This document shows, one piece after another, positions 45,216-57,247 of a DNA stretch of 64,000 nt; positions within the stretch are counted from its first letter, which is position 1, and each line of letters opens with the position of its first letter. The notes below the pieces were generated by a model. The model saw nothing but the letters and a program-made list of their open reading frames with translations, had not been told where the DNA came from and did not search any database. Made by a program: the position numbers and the translations under genes. The stretch is from Clitoria ternatea (Eukaryota > Streptophyta > Magnoliopsida > Fabales > Fabaceae): assembly GCA_037962975.1 (NCBI GenBank), contig CM075672.1, positions 125,164,001 to 125,228,000 of the forward strand, written 5' to 3'.

Positions 45216-46361
45216 TTGTCCCTCATACTAGCCCAGATCAATGTTATTCCCAAATTTTGTAAAGAGAATCTTTATCCTAACATAGCCTATCTAATTTCCC
45301 AAATTACTATAATTAAAAATATTATGTTATTAAAGTTTAAAATTTTTAATTATTATAAAGTTTTTCAAACAATTTATAATTTGAATATAACCAAGAGAGA
45401 TATATTTATCAATAAATATAATTTATAATTTGAATACAACTAAAGAAATATATATGTATTATCAATATTGACATATATCTTACTACAACTTGATGTGAAA
45501 ATAGATGAACAACCTAGACATAATTTCATACATATTAAATTAAAATAAAATGTTGATTAAAATATATTGAAAATATGTTCATATATATATATGATAATAT
45601 TGTAATATAATGTACATTAAATATATAAGATAGTTGTTATATATGACATTTGTCATATTATACATTCCTTGATTTTATTTCCTTAGAGATATTCTTTCAT
45701 CCTCTTCTCATATATACATTGTAATCATCCCAAATTGTTAATGTGATCTTGTTTTCCTATAGAAACATGCAAATGGTCATTGTAAATTAATCTCATATTA
45801 ATTGTAATATAAATATAGTTAAAACTTACCAAATATCACCAAACATATTTAAAATAATTTAGTGTATCTTGAAGGTAACACATACATACACTAAAGGGTG
45901 TTGAATATTGTGTTTAAAAATTATGGTTGAATAGTGTATTTAAAAAACTATAACAAATACTTTTCTTAGAGCAGATATTTAGACACATGCTTAAGTTTTC
46001 ACAAAAACTTAGTGGAAAAACACTTAAACATAAACTTAGCTTGAAGACGGTAAATGGAATAACATACAAGCAAATTTTATTCTAGTCCACCTCTCAATCA
46101 AGTTTACATTTAATCTTTGTTCAAACACAATAGGATTTTGTATTACTGATCAAGAAGTTAAGTGCAATTCATACTTACTTACAATGATCCTAAGTATTCT
46201 TTCACAATTCATCCTTTTTAGGATAATTACCTAAGTGATCTTTCTTAAAGAAGTCTCTTCAGGCTCAACTAACTTCACGATAGAAAAGAGATTTCTTAAG
46301 TCTTTACAATGACCTTTTGGGTGTTTGAGCTTACGAGGTTGAACTAGTTGTTTAGGATATA
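45216..46361. other. AT-rich spacer
   Basis: Very AT-rich, with imperfect TA runs near 45580. No coding, RNA gene or recognisable element is seen. It ends at the LTR at 46362. Confidence 0.5.
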
Positions 46362-47035
46362 TGATGAGAATAGCCAAAAGGCTTCTTTTAGCTTTGTATT
46401 TTGTTTTGTATATAATTAGGATTTTGTTAGATTTAGGTTAGAAAAGCCATTAGGCTTTAGGTTGGACCTTAAATGGTCATATTTTCTATTTTAGGCCACT
46501 TTTAGGCCTTGTACATCATTTTGGGCCCCGTAGTTGGCCACCTTTCCTAGTTTAGTTACTTTTGGGTCTGGGAGATAGGAAAAGACCATTAGTGGAATGC
46601 ATTCCCTTGCCTATATAAGGCTTACTTCTCCATGTATTCCATACCATTAGTTTTGAATGAAATACATACTTTGTGAGATTTTGAGTACATACTCTCTCCT
46701 TAGGCTAAAGTGGTCTTCAACCTTCTAGCAAGCTCTTATCCCTAGACTTCCATCCCCTAGGGTGGCGAGTGTACTTATCCTTTCCATAGGTGGCGTCCAA
46801 ACCTTTCTTCCATTCCTAATCACTTCCTTCAACCATCCTTCCACTCTTCTATTCATCTTTAGGTTTCCATCCTTCAATCCTTTAGATTTTTAGAGTCTTT
46901 TTTCCTTTCTTTTGCATTGTTCATATTTGGTTTCCATCTTCAATCATTGGCTTCCCAAAGAAATCATCAAAGGAGAAACACAATTAAGGGAAGAAGAACC
47001 AAGATCCACCGATATTAGAAGGCAAGCCTTCATCA
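46362..47035 (+). mobile_element. 5' LTR of the non-autonomous element
   Basis: TGATGAGAATAGCC...CTTCATCA, with TATA CCTATATAAGG near 46611. It is aligned by eye with 52477-53150 over its whole length, with many scattered differences, so the insertion is not recent. Confidence 0.88.
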
Positions 47036-47050
47036 TTTGGTATCATTGAA
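47036..47050 (+). other. Primer-binding site (initiator-Met-like)
   Basis: TTTGGTATCATTGAAC directly follows the LTR. TGGTATCA equals the first eight bases of the usual initiator-Met tRNA primer site, then diverges. Confidence 0.55.
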
Positions 47051-48127
47051 CTTGGAGGTTCTTATTCTATGATGCATAAATCTTGAGCCATTAACTTGAT
47101 GTGTAACTCTCAAAGGATTTATATTCTTTTGGCAAGCGCACCAATTGTTAAGTTTGTAATATATTTGATCGTCCCACTAGGATTGAGGTAATTACCGTAA
47201 TCTTAGACTAGCACAAGCTGAACCAACACAAGCAGATAGAATTCATTCTATTTTTGTTGTTTTATACTTTCTATGTTTTTATATTTTCAGAAACAATAAA
47301 AGAGATGAAATGTATTTAATGGAAGATAGGTTAGGATCACTTCAGCTCACAACTTCATCAAGAAACATGCAATTGAGGTTCAATCAAGCTTCAGATGCAA
47401 GAGGACAATTCATAGTTAGTTAATCCCTAATCCCTTAGGTGACTAACACTAATTCCTAAGCATTAAACCCTAATCCCTTAGGTGTTCAGTGACAGAGAAA
47501 TCTAATGCGAAATTAGGGTTTGAACTCTAACTATTCACCTAATTACTAGGCCTAAATTAGTTAGGAAGCTAGAAGTTACCTAAGCCTCAACCATGATTTC
47601 TCACTGGTAAGTTTCTTCATTTGGATCTGAATTTGTCAATTCAGCAGAGTGGATCCACTTCTCAGCTTGTTCTCCTCTTACTTCGGAAGATAATTTCCTC
47701 AATGCAGCTTCAAGATTTCATCGGAAGCTTCAGTAATCCTAACCCTAGGGGTTTAGAAACCCATAGGAATGGATTCAGATGAAGGAATGTGGAAAGACAT
47801 GGATGAGAGAGTTTAGAGAAAGAAAAGAATTAGAGAGATCAGAAATGAGAAAATGAATCGTGTTATTGCTTCTGTGTATTCTCCCTCTCTTCGTTTACAG
47901 AGTATGTACAAGTATATATAGGTAACTTATAACTAACTAATTAACTAATTACAAGGGAAACTTAATTAATAATTAAACTAATTACATGATTACAGATAAA
48001 TGATTAATTACAAGACATTACTTAAATTACTAAGGTACAACAAAAAATAGCAACGGATACATAACTAATGAATGGGAACTGCAGCACTTCACTTGGAGGG
48101 AAAAATAACGAACTGAATAAACAACTT

Positions 48128-48318
48128 CACGCTTGAGCTTGATTAACGTGCGCTTAAGCGCGAGCTTTATTTTATGCATTCTGTTGAATATTCGCTTGAG
48201 CGTGATTACATTTGGACTTCACGCTTGAGCGTGATTGAAATTTTCTCCATGTTGTGACATTTACGTGGATTGCATGGTGACCTCTAGCTTGAGCGTGGAA
48301 CTTCCAAGCTTGAGCGTG
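48128..48318. repeat. Paired-dyad array 4, motif CACGCTTGAGCGTG
   Basis: Six copies start at about 48128, 48149, 48191, 48220, 48284 and 48305, with spacings 21, 42, 29, 64 and 21 bp. The core GCTTGAGC is shared with the CTCGCTTGAGCGAG arrays but the arms differ. The array lies 298-488 bp from the LTR's minus-strand start, upstream of its TATA box. Confidence 0.8.
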
Positions 48319-48370
48319 AAGTTTTAATTCCTTACTACACCTGTTCCTGCACATGCAAACAAATAAATGT

Positions 48371-48410
48371 CCAGCGTATGTACGCTGGCTGTCTAGCGTA
48401 TGTACGTTAG
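48371..48410. repeat. Pair of 18-bp palindromes CCAGCGTATGTACGCTGG
   Basis: The first copy (48371-48388) is an 18-bp dyad with 8-bp arms. The second (48393-48410, CTAGCGTATGTACGTTAG) is a decayed copy 22 bp further on. They sit next to dyad array 4 in the same LTR. Confidence 0.8.
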
Positions 48411-48616
48411 GTTAATGAATTTACAAATAAACAAATTTCCTTAACTATTTTATCTTTTTAATCATTTTCTTGCACAATTTAAACACTTTTGAAATAAATA
48501 AATAAATAAAACCAGAATTAATGACAATTTATTAAATAATAATGTCAAACTAAACAAAATTAAATGGATTAAGTTAAATTAAAGGTGAAATTATTAAGTC
48601 TTTTCAAGACTTATCA

Positions 48617-51112
48617 TTCTACCTTTTTCTTCTCTAATTTTCAAAAATTCCATGGCTGGCTGCATTGTTCTTGTTGGTTTTTAATTCATTTTAGCCATCT
48701 TTGGTTATGTTGTTCATGTCGTAAAATCAAAAAATCCAAAAATATGTTGATTCTTGCCTTTCTTTCTTAGATTTCTTCAAGTCTTTCTTGCATATTGATT
48801 GATTTTGTGTCAAAATTCAGAATTGAATGCTGTTAGTATTTTGTAGTTTTCAGCCTTTCTTGCACCTAATAGGACTTGGTTTTGGTAGAAATATGCATAG
48901 GATTTGTTGTTAAATTTTTAGAGCCAATTTAAGTAGGTTTGGTGCACATTGGAGCTTCATCATTGTTCTAGGCAAATTCTAAAATTCTAGAAGTGTTGTA
49001 GAAGTGTTGTTTACGTGCTATTTAAATCACTCTTTTAATTAGTATTGAAAGTTCTAATTTCATTGTTTTATTGCCTCATTTTAAAGTGATGTGTGTTAGC
49101 CCAATTTTAAGATTGTTAGATTTCACTCTATAGATTTGATTCTAGGAATTAATTCTGATTTAGTCCAGCACTATAGGGATATTGTGAATCTGTTTTGGCA
49201 AATTGGTATTGCATTTTAATTGTCTATTTTTCCTATACTGGTGCCTTCCGTTCCTTTAATCTGCGCGGAAGCAAATGCATAACTGGCATAAGCCATTGAC
49301 GTGAATTCACGCATATATAGTGCAATAAAAATTGTCCACTCAGTCTTGACTTTGTAAGTACGGTGCATATTTTCTTTTGGTCATTCGATTGTGATCATTC
49401 GGTATTGGTAATTTCAATAGCTGTACGTGGTCAATTGTTCTTTTCACTATATGTGCTTAATTTGAAATTTATTGGTCAATAACCGTGCGCGCTAAAATTG
49501 GCATTAGCACATGTACGTGTCTAATTCGAAGTTGTATTGGTCATTCGCATTTGTAATTTGTTTTACATGCTGACTTTTGAAAAGTACTTCGACCATACTG
49601 TTTGGTTGTTACCGTGTTTCCAAATACAAAAGCAAAGTGTAAAATAAAATAGCAAAAAGAGCCACATTGAAAAATCATAAAACAGGGCCGAATAACCAAA
49701 AAAAAATTAAAATTGAAAAAGCAAAGAGCTGTTAGCATTGAAGTCAGATTGTTGACACGGTTTTGGGTTTAATATTTCAGCAAAGTTTTTTCCAATTTGC
49801 CAAAACATTTGTTTCCTAAAAATCAAATTTGCACTAAAAATTTTTTTTGCTTATACAATTTTTGCATTCTAGAAGTTCTAGGTTAGTTTTTTAGGTGCTT
49901 AATTTTTTTTAGTTGCATTTTAATATTTTTTGTTTTGTTTGTCAAGTTTTGTTTAGTGTCTTGGTTATTCTCATAATTGTAGAGTAAAAACTCCAATCGA
50001 TTTACCTTTTATTGCTTTTAGGGTTTTCTCTTTTATACATCAACTCCACTTAGTGTGCCTTTTCAAATTGAACTTTTTTTTTGCTTGTCATTTTTTTTAA
50101 GTTGTCTTAAGAGTTTTCCTCCATTGAAATTCCTTGGATTAGTCTTCTTTAAACTCTAAGGGGTAGCATATTTGAGAGATAAAAGATAATAGTGACAATT
50201 GCTTAAAGGTTGGACAAGCTTGAACTTAAGGTGAGAAGTGGAGTGAAACACTTGAAAAGGAGAGTATTCTTTTTGAATTTGACTAACCCTAATAGCATAT
50301 TTAAGTTTGTGTTTTTGTAAGCTTGAGGCCGTGAGGTGAACTTGAAGATCAAGTGAAGACCTTTGTAAGGAGGAAAGCAAAGCCTTGTACAATCACAAAA
50401 AAATCAAACAATTTGAATTTTCTTTGTATTTCACTTTTAATCCTTGTATTTTGGATTTTTACATTTCAAAAAAGGACTTGGACATTGATTAAAATTATTC
50501 TAATTTCCGTAGGGTAAATTTGCTTAGATAACATTACATGCATCATTCTAGTACATGTTTTACCTAATTTCTAGGGTTTGTTAGTTGTCTTAACAAAATT
50601 AGTTAATTGGTTAGGTTGTCTTAACTTCTTAACTAAAATTAGTTAATTTTTTAAAATTGGTTAGGGTTGTTAGAACTAGAATTTGTTAGTTATTATTTCT
50701 TATGACTAGAATTTATTAGTTGTTATTTGTTATAACTAGAATTTATTATTAGTTATGGTTAATTTTAACAACTTAGGTTAGTTTTAACTAATAAAACTTC
50801 CATAACTAAAATTAGTTAATAGGTTGTTAATTAGTTGTCACCTACTAGTAACTTCCCTACACATAACTAATTGTAGTTATAAACCTAGGACTAGAGTAGT
50901 TGGTTTCATAAAAATATAGACAACCTAGTCCTACAACCTAGTATAAACCTTAGATAGACAACTTAGTATAACATCCTAGTATTTTCCCTTTCATCGTAAT
51001 TTTCATTTTGCACTTTAATTCTTGTCTTGCATACATCCTCGACTAGTATGTCTTGTCTGTTTTTTTGTCTGTTTCTGTGAAATTCAAATTGTCATCTAGT
51101 GATAGAGATAAC
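48617..51112 (+). other. Leader of the non-autonomous element
   Basis: T-rich and without coding. Direct short repeats such as ttagttaattggttagg and aactagaatttattagttg occur at 50620-50760. Composition is like the leader at 7305-9498. Confidence 0.5.
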
Positions 51113-51505
51113 ATGTCCCCGCTTAGGTTAATCATGGAAAATTTAGATAAAATCAGCACTAGGTTAGATAACCTAGAAAATATAAATGATCAAACTAGGT
51201 AGAGAAACAAAAAAAATAGAACATCTAATAAATTTGAGGTTTTAATTTACCAACTAGGTGTCTTTCATTCTAAAATAGATTCTTATGAATCTAAGCATGA
51301 TTCTTCCATAGGAAAAATAAAAAGATAAAAAAGGTTCTTGAGGAAATCCATAGAGAATTAAAAGAAATTTGGGATCATATTTTAGAATGTGATACCATTG
51401 GAAATTTGAAAATTGGTTCGTGTAACAATGAAAAAGAAATAGAGAAATTAAGGCACAAACATAATAGAGCTATGGGTGACAAAGTGAAAATTTATTGGAA
51501 AGAAT
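51113..51505 (+). pseudogene. gag start fragment
   Basis: The ATG at 51113 reads MSPLRLIMENLDKISTRLDN then LEN, matching the gag start RLILEKLNS..TRLDNLEN at 9499 of the related autonomous-type element. A stop follows about 30 codons in, and the remainder is Lys/Glu-rich broken frame without the Gag core. Only the first coiled segment is kept, consistent with retention of a packaging or translation-start region. Confidence 0.6.
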
Positions 51506-52012
51506 ATGATAGATATAAGAAAAAAAGTAATCAAAAGTGAAAATAAAAACAGACAACATAAGGTAGAGAATAATAGCTTGTCTTTAAGCAACTTTAGTGT
51601 TTCAACAGAGAATCACCTTGATCATAGTTTACCTACTCCTATATCCAATAACAATTTGTCCATTCCAATCATTAGTGATAGTTTTTCTAGCATTAGTGAT
51701 AATTTTCCTTTACCTATCGTCAGTTCTAAGCCTCGGGACGACCTTCAAAGTATAGAAGAATCATATCCCTTTTCACTCATCCCTAGTAAAGAGAATTGGT
51801 CAATCATTGTTCATAGTTATCTTAGAGTTAGTTCTAGCATGTATATAGTCATAATAGGATCTTATAGGATTAGCATATGTCTTTACTATTTTGAATTATC
51901 TTTTCCAAGAGTCATTTCATATGTTATCATGTTACATAGTAGGATTTTTATAGGGTTAACATTTTGCCCATCTTTTCACATGTCCATTATTGAATTTTCA
52001 ACCACATCTTAG
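51506..52012 (+). CDS. Unidentified 168-codon open frame
   Basis: An open frame starting MIDIRKKVIKSENKNRQHKV, then a Ser/Pro/Asn-rich middle (LPTPISNNNLSIPIISDSFS) and a hydrophobic second half. It resembles no protein I know. It lies where pol would be expected. The Ser/Ile-rich composition suggests either a former disordered linker or chance openness. No alternative start or domain is seen; treat as hypothetical. Confidence 0.25.
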   Translation: MIDIRKKVIKSENKNRQHKVENNSLSLSNFSVSTENHLDHSLPTPISNNNLSIPIISDSFSSISDNFPLPIVSSKPRDDLQSIEESYPFSLIPSKENWSIIVHSYLRVSSSMYIVIIGSYRISICLYYFELSFPRVISYVIMLHSRIFIGLTFCPSFHMSIIEFSTTS

Positions 52013-52047
52013 CTATGATCATGTAATTTATTTTCATAAAGGATTCT

Positions 52048-52464
52048 ATGCATAATTTGCCACATATAGCTCATAGTTTATGTTCCATGACATCCTATGA
52101 TCCTTTTAGGGCATCATTTGCATTTATGACTTATAATCTGCCCTTGTACCAAAAAGCATCACATAATCATACATCCATGTTATCTTCTATATGTATCTTG
52201 CATAACATCAATACAGTCATTGTTAAGATGCTTGGCATACCTCATACATTAGCATGCATATTTTTATACGAATATCTCATTGCATTTTGTGATGTTCATT
52301 TTGTTTTGACCATGTCACAAATAAAAACAATAGTTTTTTTACCCTGGTTGAATTCTTTCCTAGATATGTTTTGGCCTTTTCTTCTATTCCTTCTCATAGA
52401 TGGACTCAAATGTCTCTTTCTTTTCAGGTTCTCATACCCTAGAATTGAGGATAAATACTTTTAA
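52048..52464 (+). CDS. Unidentified 138-codon open frame next to the polypurine tract
   Basis: Starts MHNLPHIAHSLCSMTSYDPF and ends FSYPRIEDKYF just before the polypurine tract. The last 50 residues hold a hydrophobic stretch (FLDMFWPFLLFLLIDGLKCL) that could be a membrane segment. The end resembles the spot where complete relatives end pol (an Ile/Phe-Glu-Asp motif before the tract). No family match; function unknown, possibly chance. Confidence 0.25.
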   Translation: MHNLPHIAHSLCSMTSYDPFRASFAFMTYNLPLYQKASHNHTSMLSSICILHNINTVIVKMLGIPHTLACIFLYEYLIAFCDVHFVLTMSQIKTIVFLPWLNSFLDMFWPFLLFLLIDGLKCLFLFRFSYPRIEDKYF

Positions 52465-52476
52465 AGAAGGGAAGCA
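52462..52476 (+). other. Polypurine tract
   Basis: AAAGAAGGGAAG then CA, ending immediately before the 3' LTR TG, is the expected plus-strand primer site. Confidence 0.8.
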
Positions 52477-53150
52477 TGATGAGGACATAGCCAAAAGGCT
52501 TCTTTTAGCTTTGTATTTTGTTTAGTAAAAAATAATATTTTTTTAGATTTAGGTTAGAAAAGCCTTTGGGCTTTAGGTTGGACCTTATATGGTTATATTT
52601 TCTATTTTAGGCCATTTTTGGGCCTTGTACATCATTTTGAGCCTTGTAGTTAGCCACTTTTCCTAGTTTAGTTACTTTTGGGCCTATGAGATAAGAGAAG
52701 CCCATTAGTGGAATGAATTCCCTTGCCTATATAAGGCTTACCTCTCCATGTATTCCATACCATTAGTTTTGAATGAAATACACACTTTGTGAGATTTTGA
52801 GTACATACTCTCTCCTTAGGCTAGAATGGCTCTTAACCTTCTAGCAAGCTCTTATCCCTAGACTTTCATCCCCTAGGATGGCGAGTGGACTTATCCTTTT
52901 CATAGGTGGCGTCCAAACCTTTCTTCTATTCCTAATCACTTCTTTCAACCATCTTTCCACTCTTCCATTCATCCATAGGTTTCCATTCTTCCATCCTTTA
53001 GATTTTTAGAGTCTTTTTCCTTTCTTTTGCATTGTTCATGTTTAGTTTCCATCTTTAATCATTGGCTACCTAAAGAAATCATCAAAGGAGAAACAAGATT
53101 AAGGGAAGAAGATCCAAGATCCACCTACATTAGAAGGCAAGCCTTCATCA
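52477..53150 (+). mobile_element. 3' LTR of the non-autonomous element
   Basis: TGATGAGGACATAGCC...CTTCATCA, 674 bp, the same length as the 5' LTR. TATA CCTATATAAGG near 52725. Confidence 0.88.
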
Positions 53151-53800
53151 ATATGAAATAATTGCAAGCTCTTAGCATTTTTATAAGAGGAATTAGAGTC
53201 TTTTTGCACAACTTGTAAAAGCGTAGATGAGAAGAGTATTGTAGATAGTTGGTGTGTATAACACTCTTTGAATGAGCTTCTTTATATAGGCTTTATCTAG
53301 AGAGGAAGATGTTGAGAGACAAATAGCTATAACCCAAGTATGTAGTGATAACTGGACAGAGCTTCTAGAAAGCTGGGAAAGCATATTTGTCCTCTATCAA
53401 CCCTTTTAATCAACTTGGTTGTCTGACTTTCATTTTTGGTACATGAGTAGGACACTCTTTTTGCTTAAGCAGTCCTTTTTGGTGCATGAGTATGTATATA
53501 GTTATTCTTAAAGTTAGAACGGTTATAAATTAACATTGAAGTACATACCTTGGCTGGTGGCTTATATTTTACTATCTTCCTCGTTAGGGTCTGAGTTAAG
53601 TCTCCAAGGTGTCTAAGTTCTACGAACCTTCAAACAACTTCTTAGAACTTCTTGTTTCATGGCTTATGGCTTGTATTTTCTACATTTAAACTTAGACAAC
53701 CTTAAAACGTTAGTTCAATAAATAATGTAATATTTTTATCATAATCAAAACTTTAGAGGGAACCTCATGTTCTTTCATGACTTAATATACCTCGTATCTT
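53151..53800. other. Unassigned DNA
   Basis: No coding, RNA gene or recognisable repeat is seen. Confidence 0.4.
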
Positions 53801-53804
53801 GTAA

Positions 53805-54235
53805 ATGAATTGTCATCATGTTGACTATGTCATGAGAGGTTCTTCTTTTTTAAATTGGACTTGCATGTGTGCCAACATCTATGAATATAGATATCTTAGA
53901 AAATCAATTAATGTTGAATTAAAGAAACATAAACAAAAAATAAATGGTTATGTGATGAATAAGTCATCTATCAAGACATTTTTTACATGTCTTCTTTGGA
54001 AACATCAGTATGAAGAGTTGAGCAAATTTGTGAGAGCTTGTGAAGAAAGGTAGGGGAAGACTAAACAGGTCGCTTAAAGAGCTTCTTGATAGGGACCTTT
54101 TGTTAAATGGAAACTCAAAGGATTTGGTACATGATAGGAAGCAATGACATCGTATGATGCATGTAGCCGACTTTAAGTGGGATAAGACTTTGTTGTTGTT
54201 GTTCAAAATTTACAAAACTCAAAAATATGCTGAGG
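53805..54235 (+). pseudogene. Unidentified coding-like fragment
   Basis: An 82-codon open stretch (53805-54053) ends KHQYEELSKFVRACEER at a donor-like AG|GTAGGG. Downstream, a second frame reads LKELLDRDLLLNGNSKDLVH, a stop, then WDKTLLLLFKIYKTQKYAED. The amino-acid make-up is protein-like, but the gene was not recognised. It may be a decayed piece of a host gene or transposase. Confidence 0.3.
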
Positions 54236-55697
54236 ACATCTAGATCTAATAATTCTCTAACTATGGTTGTAGCATGGAAATGCAACATCAATGGTTATTT
54301 TGTAAATAATAAAGTCATCTTTGTTCTTTGACACCTTGAAATTCTTAATGATGTATACTTTTCTATTTTCTTAATAAATTCTTTAATTTTTGAACCATAT
54401 ATTTTCCTTTAGAAGCATGTATGTAAATCTTTTGTAAAAGAAAAAATAAGATCAACATTAATATTTTAAAACAAATTCTTTTCTCCTATATAAATGAGTT
54501 GTATTTCATTAGCAAATTCTTTTCTCCTAGAAAAACAATTAATATAAGAAATAAAACAAGTATTTAGTTATAAAATATTAAAATAAAATAGCATAATGGC
54601 ATACTTGTTAGTATGGACATGAAAGGAGTGCATTTGTAAGTTCTAGTTGTGTCATGAGACATGTTCTAATTCTAATGACCCCTTAAGTCCCAACTCACCT
54701 AATTTTTTTTCAATAAAAAAAGAGGGCATGGGAGTTGACACAATCCTGCAAAAGAGAAGGAAAAACTAGTTTCAAGTAGTAGAAGAAAAAATAAGACAAA
54801 CAAAAAGTTGAATATAAGTTTGAGGTAACGAAGCAAAATAGGAGATTGTTTATATAAACATATATTTCAAAATATTAAAATGGTTAATACCATTAATTTT
54901 ATATCATTTTCATTTTTTAAAAACATTAAAATGGTTAACTTGGTTAATTTTAGATATATTTCTTGATTCATGATTTTGAAATATTAAAACAATTTATTTA
55001 GTTAGTTCTATATATCTTTATTCTGGATTTTTAAAATACTAAAGAGGTATTTCACATTCAAATTTGTAAATCAAGAAATTGCAATAAATCATGATATTAT
55101 TATTTTTACTATTTTGAATCAAATATATAATATGAAATATTTCTATTCCATCCCTTGTTGTTTTAGTAAATTTTAAGTTAGACTCTTAAAATTTGAGTTA
55201 GGTTTTCATTGTCTAATTTTTACTAACTTTGTTAACAGAGTCATAATATTACATCACACATAGTCATGTCCTTATTTGTTGATTGTGTGACACCATTGCA
55301 TGAGTTTGATCTTTGTACAATGTATTATTTTCAATTATTAAGTTTACCCATAAACTAATAAACATTTAATATATATGAAGTCATGATATTAAAAATATCT
55401 GACACGTAGAGTGATTATTTCAATAAAGCTAATGATACACGAATAAACATTAAAAAAAACTGGATACTATGAATTGTGAAAGAAGAGAAAGACGAGGATA
55501 ATATAAGGATTAAACCAAATTTAATTAATTGACTTATTAAATTTAGACACATGTTACTGTCGTTTAACACTCAACAGGAAATAACAAGTTCATGGCATGA
55601 ATCAATTTTGATTACGAAAGAATTTACAAAAACTTAGAACTAATACTTTTTTATAGAACGTAATCCTAATTTACTAATTTTAAAGGAGCTCGACACA

Positions 55698-55765
<68 letters not shown>

Positions 55766-56956
55766 CGTCATTTTCGTTCAACAATAAGTCTCAACCACTA
55801 CTTGCATGTACCACATCTTTTTTCCTTTTGAATAATGAATGGTCAAAAGTACATACCATTCTTCGCATGCGGCTTAGAAAACAACATTGACTTTAGCATA
55901 TCAAGATTTAAGTTTCTTGCTCAGGATTCTCTACCGTACAATTGCTCTAATTTTAGTCAAACATTGCTAGATTACGGATCAGGGAGAAAAACACACATGT
56001 CGCCGTTGAAACAGCACAAATTATGGTCCTATAGATACTCTTTTTATTAGAAGAGGGTTGAATATATATGTATATTTATATTTTCAGGTGAAAATTGTCA
56101 CTTTAATAATTATATTTTGTATTTTTAAATTGTAAAATATATATTTTATATTATAAAAAGATTGCATACATGTTTAATAAGTGTCATTACATATTGTATT
56201 TTGTAGAGTGAAAAGATGAAATCTGACCATTTTATACTTTTAAAGTACAAAATTTTAATTTCAAACATTGCAGAGGTGATATGTGAAGGAGAAGTCGGGA
56301 TAGACCACTATTCTCAGCGGTTCAAAATAAAATCGTAAACAATTCTACTTCTATTCTCTTAATTGTACATGTCCATGACTAATTGTCAACGGTTAGATAT
56401 ATTAACCGCAAACAATACTTAAGAAACAAAATAATTATATATACTTTAAATAACTAAAAATAAAGATAAAAGTATTAAATATACTTTTTTATAGCTAAAA
56501 AAATAAAAGTTTATTTAATTATTATTATTATTATTATTAAAACGTTCAACAACATATTTAATAATATATTTAATTATATCATTAAAATAATATTTAAAAG
56601 TATATTTAATTATAACGTTAAAATGGATTACTAAATAAATTATTATTAATAACATACTTATTATGAAATTATAAAATTTTAATTTAACTCTTTTTTATAA
56701 AATATTTTTCAACAAAATATATTATAAATATTTCATAATGATTTTTATTTATAATGTATTACTAAGTATATTTTTAAATAAATGATATTATATTTTATTA
56801 CTATATATTGTTAATAATATATGATTGTAAATACAATTTTTAATGACATTTAACTATATAAATTAAATATAACTTTTAACAAATATATAAGTTTCTTATT
56901 TTTAATGTAATAAAGATAATTTTAAATGGTATTTTTAATTTATTTTAAAATTATTA
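54236..56956. other. AT-rich spacer with microsatellites
   Basis: No coding signal beyond chance frames. It contains a (TA)n run (about 55702-55762), an (ATT)n run (about 56519-56540) and much low-complexity A/T sequence. A 'ccactattctcagcggtt' phrase at 56307 hints at a DNA-transposon end, but no partner end was found. Confidence 0.5.
55702..55762. repeat. (TA)n microsatellite, about 30 units
   Basis: An uninterrupted TA run of about 60 bp. Confidence 0.95.
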
Positions 56957-57247
56957 TTGATAAAATTGATCTGGTCTGATTCGGGGTCAGATCTGGTGTG
57001 TGGATCAGCCACAAAAGTCAATGATAAGAGAATTTGTACATCGGTACAGTGGGTATCCGGTATTCTAATCTGGTGTCTCAGTGGGAGAAACCGGTCTTGT
57101 CCTAGAGATCCTTCTCACCAAGCTTTCGTGTTGAAGTGAGGCGAAAGGTGGTGTCACCTACGAAGATTCTCCGACGCAAGTTAGTAACTAGAATGAGGAT
57201 TCAAGTTAAGAGAACTCTGTGTTTGAAAATTGTCTCAGGTAAAAATA
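56957..57247 (-). mobile_element. LTR (-), downstream part
   Basis: Minus strand: cctgagacaattttcaaac, then actaacttgcgtcggagaat, a typical plant R/U5 phrase. The upstream part of the same LTR lies at 58786-59277, across an insertion. The 60-codon frame on the plus strand is a shadow. Confidence 0.55.

Larger units (their letters stand above)
47130..48616 (-). mobile_element. Athila-type solo LTR with its own dyad array
   Basis: A 1487-bp block begins TGGCAAGCGCACC and ends GACTTATCA. Its beginning (gcaagcgca..atcgtcccactaggattg) is a diverged form of 10332-10400, and its ending matches cacttatca at 11832. Middle phrases such as ccctaatcccttaggtg are typical of these LTRs. Minus-strand TATA CTATATATAC lies at about 47913-47922. 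Flanks share only ttct, so the target duplication is uncertain. Confidence 0.6.
46362..53150 (+). mobile_element. Non-autonomous LTR retrotransposon (6.8 kb)
   Basis: Two 674-bp LTRs flank an interior with a primer-binding-like site, a long leader, a gag start and a polypurine tract, but no protease, RT or integrase. The flanks ATATA (46357-46361) and ATATG (53151-53155) are a near-perfect target duplication. LTR and gag start relate it to the elements at 6568 and 37045, so it was presumably mobilised by their enzymes. An Athila-type solo LTR sits in its leader. Confidence 0.85.

Noticed and set aside
48172..48354. Minus-strand 60-codon open frame rich in HAQA repeats
   Set aside because: It is produced by reading through the CACGCTTGAGCGTG dyad array; no start context or family.
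56307..56420. Left end of a small CACTA element (CACTATTCTCAGCGGTT)
   Set aside because: No matching inverted end, duplication or subterminal repeats could be found.
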